Shown here piece by piece: positions 52,267 to 60,145 of a DNA stretch of 64,000 nucleotides. The stretch comes from Miltoncostaea sp050250915 (GTDB lineage Bacteria; Actinomycetota; Thermoleophilia; Miltoncostaeales; Miltoncostaeaceae): contig JBFWNT010000001.1 in assembly GCA_050250915.1 (NCBI GenBank), positions 186,001 to 250,000 of the forward strand, written 5' to 3'. The notes beneath the pieces were generated by a model that saw nothing but the letters and a program-made list of their open reading frames with translations, did no database searches and was not told where the DNA came from. The translations under genes and the position numbers were made by a program. Each line of letters begins with the position of its first letter. The stretch's first letter is position 1.

Positions 52267-53834
52267 GGTTCCTCCTCCTTCTCCGGGTCGGTCTCCTCCG
52301 CCGGCTTGGGGAGGGTGATGCGGAAGCGGGACCCTCCGCGGTGGTCGGGGTCGAGCCAGATGCGGCCGCCGTGGTATTCGACGATCTTGCGCACCAGGGC
52401 CAGGCCGATGCCGGTGCCTTCGTAGGCGTCGCGCGCGTGGAGGCGCTGGAAGATCACGAAGATGCGCTCGGCGAACTCCTGGTCGATGCCGATCCCGTTG
52501 TCGGTGACGGCCAGTTCCCACTCGTCGCCGGCGTCGCGCGCCGTGATCTCGACCACGGGGGGATCCTCGCCGCGGAACTTGATCGCGTTGGCGATGAGGT
52601 TCTGGAAGACCGCGACCAGCAGGGGCGCCTCGCCGCGCACCGTCGGCAGCTCGCCCACGCGCACCTCCCCGCCGACGTCGGCGATGGCCTGCGACAGCTG
52701 CGCCTGCGCCTGCGCGACGGCGTCGCCGAGCGCCACCGGCTCCTGGCCGGCGCCCTTGCGGCCGACGCGCGAGAAGGCGAGCAGGTCGTTGATGAGCTGC
52801 TGCATCCGCTTGCCGCCGTCGACGATGAAGTCGATGTACTGGTCGGCGCGCTCGTCGAGTTGCGATCGGTAGCGGCGCTCCAGCACCTGGCTGAAGCTCA
52901 CGATCTTGCGCAGCGGCTCCTGGAGGTCGTGGGAGGCGACGTACGCGAACTGCTCCAGATCGGCGTTGGAGCGGCCGAGCTCGTCGGTCTGCTCCTGGAG
53001 GAGGGCGCGCGCCTCCCGCGCGGCGGTGAGCTCGGCGACGATGTGCTCGCGCATCGTCTCGACGCTGCGGTTGACCGTCGCGATCTCGCGGGGGCCGGTC
53101 ACCAGCTCCAGCCGCTTGCCGAACTCGCCCGACGCGACGCGGTCGGCCTCGCGGCTGAGCGTCACGAGCGGCCGTGTGATGAACCGGTGCAGCACGATCC
53201 CGGCGCCGATCAGCCCGGCGACGATCAGGACGATCGTCGCGATCAGGGCCAGGCGCAGGCGGTCGGCGGCGGCGAGCAGGTCGGACCGGGCCTCCGCACG
53301 GTCGCGCGTGAGACGCGCCTGGAGGGCGTCGAGCGAGGCGCGCAGCCGGTCGAAGCGTGCCTTTCCGGCGGCAGGGCCGGGCAGCGCCCCGTCCGCGCCG
53401 GCGGCCACGACCCGCGCCGCGTAGCCGTCGCGCCAGGCGGCGGCGTCGCGGCGCACCGCGGCCAGCTCCGCGCCGAACGCGCCGCCGGCGGACTCGAGCT
53501 CGGCCGCCGCGGACTCCTCGGCAGCCCGGCCGGTGCGGTACGGCTCCAGGAAGCGGGGGTCGCGCGCCAGGGCGAAGCCGCGGATGGCGGTCTCCTGGTT
53601 GAGCAGGGCGCTCTCCAGCGCGAGCGACGAGGTGAGCGCCGGATCGACCACGTCCACCAGCGTGGTGCGCCGCCCGTCGAGCTGCTCGTTCGCGACCAGG
53701 GCGAGCACCGTGCCCAGCGCCGCGAGGGCGAACAGCACCCCCACCGAGACGGCCAGGAGCGGCCCGACGCCGATGCGCTCCAGCCACGGCACCTCCCGGG
53801 CCGGGGTGCCGCCGGTCGACGCCGCCTCGCTCAC
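52251..53834 (-). CDS. Membrane sensor histidine kinase (CHASE3-HAMP-HisKA-HATPase)
   Basis: A 527-residue kinase. TM1 about 24-46, a CHASE3-type exterior domain (about 50-190), TM2 about 197-220, HAMP (about 220-275), short coiled coil, HisKA with phospho-His in ASHDLQEPLRKIVSFSQVL (about 303), then HATPase: N box NLIANAIKFRG, DNGIGID, GTGIGLALVRKIVEYHGG. Its GTG start overlaps the RsbU-like gene. The close link suggests that it phosphorylates one or both flanking receivers. Stimulus unknown. Confidence 0.93.
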   Translation of the reverse strand: MSEAASTGGTPAREVPWLERIGVGPLLAVSVGVLFALAALGTVLALVANEQLDGRRTTLVDVVDPALTSSLALESALLNQETAIRGFALARDPRFLEPYRTGRAAEESAAAELESAGGAFGAELAAVRRDAAAWRDGYAARVVAAGADGALPGPAAGKARFDRLRASLDALQARLTRDRAEARSDLLAAADRLRLALIATIVLIVAGLIGAGIVLHRFITRPLVTLSREADRVASGEFGKRLELVTGPREIATVNRSVETMREHIVAELTAAREARALLQEQTDELGRSNADLEQFAYVASHDLQEPLRKIVSFSQVLERRYRSQLDERADQYIDFIVDGGKRMQQLINDLLAFSRVGRKGAGQEPVALGDAVAQAQAQLSQAIADVGGEVRVGELPTVRGEAPLLVAVFQNLIANAIKFRGEDPPVVEITARDAGDEWELAVTDNGIGIDQEFAERIFVIFQRLHARDAYEGTGIGLALVRKIVEYHGGRIWLDPDHRGGSRFRITLPKPAEETDPEKEEEPWTRT

Positions 53835-55012
53835 GTGCCGGCCGGGCCGCCGGCGTCGCCGACGAGCAGCGCCGCCACGTCGTCGTGCAGCGGCCCGCCG
53901 TGCAGGTGCTCGACGCGGGCGGTCAGCGCCTCCAGACGCGCTCGGGCGTCGCCGTCGGCGGGGCGGACGAGGTGCTCGTGGACCAGGGCCTGGAGGCCGC
54001 CCTCGCCCAGCAGGCCGCCGCCGTCGGCCAGGCGCGCCTCGGTGAGGCCATCGGTGTAGAGCAGCAGCGCCCAGCGCTCCGGCAGCTCCCACCGGAAGGC
54101 GGGCCACTCGTCGCCGCCGAGGCCCAGCGGCCGGCCCCCGGGGCGGTCGGGCAGCGGCGACGCCCCGGTCTCGTCGAGCATCAGCGGCGGCAGGTGGCCG
54201 GCGCGCCGCACCTCGATCGTCCGCCGGTCGGGCGCGAGCGCGATCGTGCAGACGGTGGCGAACAGGTGCTCGCGATGGCGTTCGCGCACCAGCACCTCCT
54301 GCAGCGTGGTGAGCACCACGTGGCCGGGCGCGGCCGCCAGCACCAGCGCGCGCCACGCGCTGCGGAGCGACACGCCGAGCGCCGCCTCGTCGGGGCCGTG
54401 GCCGCAGACGTCCCCGATAACGATGTGGACGGTCCCGTCGCCGGTCTCCACCACGTCGTAGAAGTCGCCGCCGAGCAGCGCACGGCGGCGGCCGGGCCGC
54501 GAGAACGTGGCCACGGCCAGGCCGGGATCGCGCACCGCCGGCCGCGGCAGCAGACCGCGCTCGAGGCGGGCGTTCTCGGCGGCCCGCACCTCGGCGACCT
54601 CCAGCTCCCGCTGCGCCCGCTGCACCTCGCTGCGGCTCACGGCGTAACGGATCGCGCGCGTCAGGGTGTCGCCGCCGACCTGGCCCTTCACCAGGAAGTC
54701 CTGCGCGCCGGCGCGCACCGCCGCCGCACCCGCCTGCTCGTCGTCGAGGCCGGTGAGCACCACGATCGCCAGGCCGGGGAATGCGGTCCGCAGCGCGGCG
54801 AGGGCGTCGAGCCCGCTCGCGTCCGGCAGGCCGAGGTCGAGCAGCACGCAGTCGACCCCCGGCCCGAGCTCGGCCATCGCCTCGGCGAGTGTGCCGACGC
54901 GCCGCAGGTCGGGGAACGCTCCGACGTCCTCCATCTCGGCCCGCACCAGCAGGGCGTCGCCGTCGTCGTCCTCGATCAACAGCACGCGGAGCGCGGTCCG
55001 GTCGGTCAGCAC
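53831..55012 (-). CDS. Response regulator fused to PP2C-type (RsbU-like) phosphatase
   Basis: A 393-residue fusion. Receiver: residues about 7-128 with LLIEDDDGDALLV, phospho-Asp in VLLDLGLPDASG (about 55) and Lys in DFLVKGQ. SpoIIE/RsbU phosphatase: about 160-390 with GGDFYDVV, GDVCGHGPDEA, YTDGLTEAR and HDDVAALLV as metal-binding Asp motifs. Such proteins dephosphorylate an anti-sigma-antagonist and switch a general-stress partner. No antagonist gene is in the window. The leaderless GTG start lies 6 nt after TAGCCT. Confidence 0.93.
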   Translation of the reverse strand: MLTDRTALRVLLIEDDDGDALLVRAEMEDVGAFPDLRRVGTLAEAMAELGPGVDCVLLDLGLPDASGLDALAALRTAFPGLAIVVLTGLDDEQAGAAAVRAGAQDFLVKGQVGGDTLTRAIRYAVSRSEVQRAQRELEVAEVRAAENARLERGLLPRPAVRDPGLAVATFSRPGRRRALLGGDFYDVVETGDGTVHIVIGDVCGHGPDEAALGVSLRSAWRALVLAAAPGHVVLTTLQEVLVRERHREHLFATVCTIALAPDRRTIEVRRAGHLPPLMLDETGASPLPDRPGGRPLGLGGDEWPAFRWELPERWALLLYTDGLTEARLADGGGLLGEGGLQALVHEHLVRPADGDARARLEALTARVEHLHGGPLHDDVAALLVGDAGGPAGT

Positions 55013-55018
55013 CGGCGG

Positions 55019-55024
55019 AGGCTA
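55019..55024 (-). promoter_or_regulatory. Putative -10 (TAGCCT) of the signalling operon, leaderless
   Basis: Minus-strand TAGCCT, 6 nt, then GTG. It would drive the three genes rsbU-like, kinase and receiver. Confidence 0.5.
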
Positions 55025-55107
55025 GCCGCTGCCCCGGCGGCACGCCGCGGTTCGGGTCGCGCGCGCCGTTAGCCCCCTCGCGCGCCCCGCGGTGTCAGGA
55101 TCGGCCG

Positions 55108-56139
55108 GTGTCCGCCGGCACCGGCATCGTCGTGGCGCTCGTCCTGGTGTGGGCCGTCACCGCGGGCGTCCACGACGCGGGGACGCTCACCGCCAGCGGC
55201 ATCGCGTCGCGGGCGATGCCGCCGCGCGCGGCCCTCACCATCGTCGCGGTGTTCGGCTTCGCGGGCCCCCTCCTGGCGGGGACGGCGGTGGCGACGACGA
55301 TCGCCTCGACGTTCGACCTCGGCGACCTGAGCCCCGGCGACGCGCTGCGGGCCGTGTCGGCCGGCCTGCTGGCGGCCGTCGCCTGGAACGTGCTGACCTG
55401 GCGCCTCGGCCTGCCGGCGTCGTCGACGCACGGGCTCATCGGCGGGCTCGTGGGCGCCACGGTGGCCGCCGCCGGGTTCGACGACGTGGAATGGGGCATT
55501 GGCTCGTTCGCAGACGGCCGGCTGGAGGGCGTCGCCAAGGTCGTGGTCGCCCTGCTCCTCTCGCCGGTGGTGGGGCTCCTGCTGGGCGCCCTGGTGCTGC
55601 GGGCGGCGGCGTGGGCGCTGCGCGGCGCCCGGGTGGGCTGGAACCGGCGGCTGCGCCTGCTCCAGTGGCCCACCGTGGCGGGCCTGTCGTTCGCCCACGG
55701 CTGGAACGAGGCCCAGAAGAGCATGGGCGTCATCGCGCTGGCGCTGCTGGCGGGGGGCGCGACCGACCATCTGGAGGTGCCGTCGTGGGCGGTCGTCGTC
55801 GCGGCGGCGACGATCCCCGTCGGCGCCTTCGTGGGCGGCTCCCGCATCATCCGCACGCTGGGATACGGCGTGTACCGGCTGCGGCCGATCCACGCGGCGG
55901 GCGCCGAGGCGACGGCCGCCGCGGTCGTGGCCGCCACCTCCGCGTGGGGCGGCCCCGTCTCGACCAGCCAGGTCACCAGCTCGGCGATCATCGGCGTCGG
56001 CGCCGCGGATCACCCCAGGGCTGTTCGCTGGAGCACCGGGAAGGAGATGCTGGTGGCGTGGCTGCTCACGATTCCCGCCACGGCGGTCCTGGGCGCGGTG
56101 TTCGCGGGGATCCTGCGCGCCGGCGCGGCGGTGGGGTGA
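55108..56139 (+). CDS. PiT-family phosphate permease
   Basis: A 343-residue permease with about ten TMs in two PiT repeats. Signatures: GVHDAGTLTASGI (about 20-32, normally GxHDAANxIAT, so diverged), SSTHGLIGGLVGATVAAAG (about 110), FAHGWNEAQKSMGVIALALL (about 198-217, normally HGxNDAQK) and SAWGGPVSTSQVTSSAIIG. Low-affinity phosphate or sulfate symport. The GTG start has CAGGAT at 6 nt. Adjacent to its usual DUF47 partner. Confidence 0.92.
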   Translation: MSAGTGIVVALVLVWAVTAGVHDAGTLTASGIASRAMPPRAALTIVAVFGFAGPLLAGTAVATTIASTFDLGDLSPGDALRAVSAGLLAAVAWNVLTWRLGLPASSTHGLIGGLVGATVAAAGFDDVEWGIGSFADGRLEGVAKVVVALLLSPVVGLLLGALVLRAAAWALRGARVGWNRRLRLLQWPTVAGLSFAHGWNEAQKSMGVIALALLAGGATDHLEVPSWAVVVAAATIPVGAFVGGSRIIRTLGYGVYRLRPIHAAGAEATAAAVVAATSAWGGPVSTSQVTSSAIIGVGAADHPRAVRWSTGKEMLVAWLLTIPATAVLGAVFAGILRAGAAVG

Positions 56140-56146
56140 CCGCGCC

Positions 56147-56842
56147 GTGAGGAGCCGTCTCCAGCGCGCGGCCGAGCGCCTCACGGCGCGCCTGGCGCCG
56201 AAGGTCCCGGACTTCTACGGGCTGCTCTCGGCGCAGTGCGCCGTGGTGGTGGAGGCGCTCGACGAGCTGGTCGCCTTCACGCGCGGCGGCACGCCCGTCC
56301 ACGGCGACCGGGTGCGGGAGCTCGAGAAGGAGGGCGACCGCCGCCAGGTGGTGACCCTGGACACCCTCGCGCGGGCGTTCGCCACCCCGATCGACCGCGG
56401 TGCCATCTACCTGGCGGCGACGGCCATCGACGACGTCCTGAACTATGCGAAGACCACGGTCCGGGAGATCGAGGTGCTCGACGTGGAGCCGGACCGCTGG
56501 ATGGCGGAGATGGCCGGACACCTGCGCGCCGGGGGCGCCGCCCTGGGCGCCGGGTTCGCGTTGCTGCGCGACGACCCGGAGGCGGCGCACGCGAAGGCCA
56601 TCGAGGTGCACAAGTCGGAGCGGAACGCGGAGAAGGTGTACCGCGCCGCGGTGGCCGACGCGTTCGCCGCGGCCCGGTTCGAGCAGGCCGTCGGGCCCGA
56701 CGGCGCGGGGGTTGCCGAGGCCTTCGACCGGCTGCTCCTGAACCTGCGCCGGCGCGAGGTCTACCGGCATCTCTCGAACGCCGCCGACCACCTCGACGTC
56801 GCCGGCCGCGCGCTGCTGGACATCATCCTCGCGGACGTCTGA
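56147..56842 (+). CDS. DUF47 PhoU-like regulator of phosphate transport
   Basis: A 231-residue helical protein of DUF47. VPDFYGLLSAQCAVVVEALD (about 20-39), ELEKEGDRRQVVTLDTLARA (ExxxDxxR motif, about 60) and FATPIDRGAIYLAATAIDDV (about 80-99; the FxTPxDRxD pattern with one change) identify the PhoU-like bundle that binds metal clusters. Pit-associated members modulate the permease. It begins 7 nt after the PiT gene, at GTG 56147. Confidence 0.92.
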   Translation: MRSRLQRAAERLTARLAPKVPDFYGLLSAQCAVVVEALDELVAFTRGGTPVHGDRVRELEKEGDRRQVVTLDTLARAFATPIDRGAIYLAATAIDDVLNYAKTTVREIEVLDVEPDRWMAEMAGHLRAGGAALGAGFALLRDDPEAAHAKAIEVHKSERNAEKVYRAAVADAFAAARFEQAVGPDGAGVAEAFDRLLLNLRRREVYRHLSNAADHLDVAGRALLDIILADV

Positions 56843-56848
56843 GGGCCG

Positions 56849-57106
56849 TCAGCCCGGCGCGGTGCCCCGGCGTTGCAGGAGGCCCCGCAGGGCGTTGGCC
56901 GCCATCGTGTCGGCGAGCTCGCCGAGGCTCGCCAGCGCGGCGGCGGCCGCCGCGTCGGCGCTCGGCCCCCGCCCGCCGACCCGCACGTGGCGGTCCTCGA
57001 TGACGCAGACCGTCTCGTCGCTGCCCGGCCGCCGGCCGAGCGTGACCGTCCACCCGGCGTCCACCAGCACGCCGAGCCGCACCACCATCCCGTCGTCCGC
57101 CGGCAT
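56849..57106 (-). CDS. 85-residue hypothetical protein
   Basis: A start at ATG 57104-57106 after GGGGAGGGCG gives 85 residues. A beta-rich half (GMVVRLGVLVDAGWTVTLGR and DETVCVIEDRHVRV) and an Ala-rich helical half (SADAAAAAALASLGELADTM). An upstream extension is possible but lacks such a site. No family recognised. It converges with the DUF47 gene, 6 nt between stops. Confidence 0.55.
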   Translation of the reverse strand: MPADDGMVVRLGVLVDAGWTVTLGRRPGSDETVCVIEDRHVRVGGRGPSADAAAAAALASLGELADTMAANALRGLLQRRGTAPG

Positions 57107-57208
57107 CGCCCTCCCCGCCCGTCGCCGTCGCCCGTCCGCTCGGATCCATCGTCGGGCGGAGAGGGCCATCGGGGCGTCGGACGATCCCCGGCATCAGGCT
57201 GCGGCGAA

Positions 57209-57676
57209 CTACGCGGACGCGCCCCCGCGGCCGTGCCCGTCGAGCGCCCGGTGCAGCTCCGCCCACGCCCAGCGGCGCATCGCCCAGCCCAGCTCGCCCG
57301 AGATCCGCCCCGACTCGTCGAGCCGGCGCAGGTCGTCGACCAGGAACGCGCAGCCCACGGCGTCGGCGTCGGGCGATCCGGCGAGCGCGGCGAGCTCGCC
57401 CTCCGGCGCGTCGCCGAGGGCCTCGCCGCGCTCCAGGCGCACGATGCGGCGCTCGGTCACCGCCCGGACACCGGCCGCGAGGTGCCCCGGGGCGCTTCGG
57501 GCGTCGGCGTCGGCCACGGGCCGCAGCGCCGCCCGGAGCCGGTCCCAGGTCGCGGCCCGGGTGTCCTCCCAGGCCACCTGCGTCGCGACCCCGGACGGGC
57601 CCGACCGCTCCATCGCGGCGAGCACGCGCGCATGGGCGATCACCGGCGCGGCCAGGCCGGCGACGTCCACGTCCAC
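57209..57676 (-). CDS. 155-residue helical hypothetical protein
   Basis: A GTG start at 57674-57676 lies 7 nt after the stop of the Usp gene, so both are probably one operon. The protein is all helical with Trp in VAWEDTRAATWDRLRAALRP and an end ELGWAMRRWAWAELHRALDG; the composition suggests a small bundle. I do not recognise the family. A 102-nt space to the next gene (57107-57208) has no feature. Confidence 0.6.
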   Translation of the reverse strand: MDVDVAGLAAPVIAHARVLAAMERSGPSGVATQVAWEDTRAATWDRLRAALRPVADADARSAPGHLAAGVRAVTERRIVRLERGEALGDAPEGELAALAGSPDADAVGCAFLVDDLRRLDESGRISGELGWAMRRWAWAELHRALDGHGRGGASA

Positions 57677-57683
57677 CTCGGCG

Positions 57684-58121
57684 TCAGTCGACGACGATCA
57701 CCTCGCAGCCGGCGTCGCGCCGGACGTCGGCGGCGACGTCCGAGCCGAGCAGCCGGCCGAGCATGCCGTGGTGGTGGTGCCCCACGACGATGGCCTTCGC
57801 GCGCCGCTCCTTGGCGACGTCCACGATCAGGCGGGCGGGCTCCCCGGGTGCCCACACGTAGTCGGCGGCCACGCCGGCGTGCTCCAGGCGCGCCCGCGCG
57901 TCATCCAGGGTCTCGGTGATCTCGGGCGGCGGGGTGAAGCCCCCGGTGATCGGCGTGCCGTCGCCGGCGGTGCCGAACTGGCGCGGATCGCGCGGGTCGA
58001 GTGGCATCTCCAGCACCGCCAGCACGATCAGCCGCGCGTGGTGCCCGCGCGCCTCCTCGGCGGCCCGCTCCAGGGCGCGCACCGACGCCTCCGACCGGTC
58101 GTATCCCACCACGATGCTCAT
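57684..58121 (-). CDS. Universal stress protein (UspA family), second copy
   Basis: A 145-residue Usp domain. IVVGYDRSEASVRALERAAE (about 3-22), then the conserved ATP motif VVGHHHHGMLGRLLGSDVAA (about 115-134), with G-x2-G-x9-G(S) complete, and CEVIVVD at the end. ATG 58119-58121 follows GAGGAG. Located between the propeller gene and the helical protein on the same strand, gap 16 nt. Confidence 0.93.
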   Translation of the reverse strand: MSIVVGYDRSEASVRALERAAEEARGHHARLIVLAVLEMPLDPRDPRQFGTAGDGTPITGGFTPPPEITETLDDARARLEHAGVAADYVWAPGEPARLIVDVAKERRAKAIVVGHHHHGMLGRLLGSDVAADVRRDAGCEVIVVD

Positions 58122-58137
58122 ACGCGTGATCTCCTCG

Positions 58138-60012
58138 TCACCGGGGGGCCCTCGGCGGGCCGATGAGCGGGGTGGCGACCGGGGCTGCCGCCCCGATGAA
58201 CTCCACCAGTCCGTCCCCGCCGACCGTCGGCACGATGTCGGCCCAGTTGTTGGCGACCCACACATTGCCCGACTGGTCGATCTGGACGGCGGTCAGGTGC
58301 TGCAGGCCGCTGTTGGTGAAGCCGGTGAACGGCGGCGAGATCACGTCGCCGGTCCGCGACCCCGGCGGGCAGCTCGCGACCCTCCGCCCGCAGAACTGCG
58401 TGAGCGTCCGGCCCGGGAAGCTGGCGACCCACACGTTGTCGTCCCCGTCCACCGCGACGCCCCACGGACCGAGCATGCCCGACGCCCGGAACCGCGCCTT
58501 CAGGCGGCCGTCGGGGCTGATGCGGTTGATCGTCTGGTCGACCAGGCTCGCCACCCACAGGTCGCCGCCGGAGTCGATCGCCATGCCCTGCGGGGAGCGC
58601 ATCCGGTCGAACACGAACGGGCCGGTGGCCTGCCCGTCGGGGCTGATGCGCGTGAGGGAGCCCTTCACGTCGGCGTCGATCGCGCCGTTGCCCACCCACA
58701 CGTCCCCCCGGCCGTCGACCTCGACCGCGAACGGCTTGTACAGGCCGCCGCCGGTGATGACCCGCGCCTGTCCCGGGTCGCCGCCGGGGTACATCGTCAC
58801 GGTGTTTCCGACGTGGTTCGCGATCCAGACGTTGCCGCGCTGATCCACGGCGATGCCCTGCGGCGCCTGCAGGTTCCCGGCCGTGATCCCGCTCGCCCCG
58901 GAGAGCGCGACGCCGTCGCGGGTGAACAGCGACGCGGCGTTCCCGCCCGTGAAGTCCGGGCTGGTGAACGACTCCGGGTCGTCGCCCGTGAAGTTGCTCA
59001 GCCACACGCGGTCCTGCCGGTCGACCGCGATGCCCCACCAGTTGCCCATGATCCCGCCGCCGCCGACGGCGCCGCCCAGACGCGGGGCGCCGGTGGGGTC
59101 GAGCGCGACCGTGTAGAGGCCGGGCCCGGTGCCCGGCGGCTGGAAGTTGTTGGTCACCCAGACGTTGCCCTGGGAGTCGAACGCCATCCGACCCGGTCCG
59201 TCGAAGCCGCCGGCGGTGTGCTTCAGCGACAGCACCCACGACGACGGCGCGTGCCGGAGCACCGGCCGGTAGTGGGCGGCCTTGCGGAGGCGATAGATCG
59301 CGCGGACGTCGTTCGCCGGGTTCAGCGCGATGGCGTGGGCGGCGGCGAGCGTGTCGCGCGGCGCCGCGCCGCGCGGCGGCGCCGACGCCCGGAAGAGGGC
59401 GCGGCAGTCCTGGACCGTCCCGCGCGTGCAGCCGCCCAGGACGGCGGCGAGCGTGCGGACGGCCGGGAGCGTCCGGGTCGCGGTGCCGTTCGGGGCGGCC
59501 GCCAGGACGGCGCCGACGCGGCCGGTGGCCGGGTCGACCAGGCCGCGCGCGGTCGCGGCGGCGTTGCGCATGCCCACGGACGCGCCGGTGATGCGCGTGC
59601 CGTCCAGGAACCGCGCCATGGCGTACGCCGACGCCACGGTGGTCAGCTCGTTCAGCGTCAGGCGCGCCGGGGGCCCGGTGCGGGGGTCGGCGACGACCAT
59701 GAGCCGCAGCGCCCGCGGGGTGGGGGTGTCGCCGCCGCCGGCGACCGCGTAGACCACCGCACGGCCCGCGGGCGCCCGGTAGGCGATCGCGAACCGCCCG
59801 TCGGCGCCCGTGGCCGCCGAGCCGAGGCGGCGCGGTGCGGCGCCGCCCCGCCCCGCGTACAGCGTGACCGTGGAGGAGGCGACCGGCGTGCCGCTGGCCA
59901 CGACGGACCCCGAGACCTGGGCGCCGTGCGCCGCGGCGGCGAACGCGGCCATGCCCGCCAGGCACCCCGCAGACGCCAGCATCCCGAGCCGCGCGCGGCC
60001 CCGAGATCCCAT
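58138..60012 (-). CDS. Exported Vgb/NHL-type beta-propeller protein
   Basis: A 624-residue secreted protein. Signal peptide 1-31, a carboxypeptidase-regulatory-like beta-sandwich (about 32-90: VSGSVVASGTPVASSTVTLY), a helical section (about 120-230), then a propeller (about 260-620) with the repeated GNVWVTNN, DRVWLSN, GNVWIANHVG, GDVWVGNG, GDLWVASL, DNVWVASF and GNVWVANN. This signature is that of the Vgb lyase and SMP-30-like family. It lies downstream of the PQQ-type protein on the same strand, 133 nt apart, and may work with it. Catalytic residues are not evident. Confidence 0.88.
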   Translation of the reverse strand: MGSRGRARLGMLASAGCLAGMAAFAAAAHGAQVSGSVVASGTPVASSTVTLYAGRGGAAPRRLGSAATGADGRFAIAYRAPAGRAVVYAVAGGGDTPTPRALRLMVVADPRTGPPARLTLNELTTVASAYAMARFLDGTRITGASVGMRNAAATARGLVDPATGRVGAVLAAAPNGTATRTLPAVRTLAAVLGGCTRGTVQDCRALFRASAPPRGAAPRDTLAAAHAIALNPANDVRAIYRLRKAAHYRPVLRHAPSSWVLSLKHTAGGFDGPGRMAFDSQGNVWVTNNFQPPGTGPGLYTVALDPTGAPRLGGAVGGGGIMGNWWGIAVDRQDRVWLSNFTGDDPESFTSPDFTGGNAASLFTRDGVALSGASGITAGNLQAPQGIAVDQRGNVWIANHVGNTVTMYPGGDPGQARVITGGGLYKPFAVEVDGRGDVWVGNGAIDADVKGSLTRISPDGQATGPFVFDRMRSPQGMAIDSGGDLWVASLVDQTINRISPDGRLKARFRASGMLGPWGVAVDGDDNVWVASFPGRTLTQFCGRRVASCPPGSRTGDVISPPFTGFTNSGLQHLTAVQIDQSGNVWVANNWADIVPTVGGDGLVEFIGAAAPVATPLIGPPRAPR

Positions 60013-60145
60013 CCGATCCCCTTTGTCCCCGGACGTCGCGGGCGACCGTATGGCAGCCGCGCGCCGCGGCGCAAGCGGGAATCCGGCCGCACCCGCCGGT
60101 CCGCCCCTCTCCTGCCCGAGGGGACGGCCGGCGGGTGCGCTCGGG

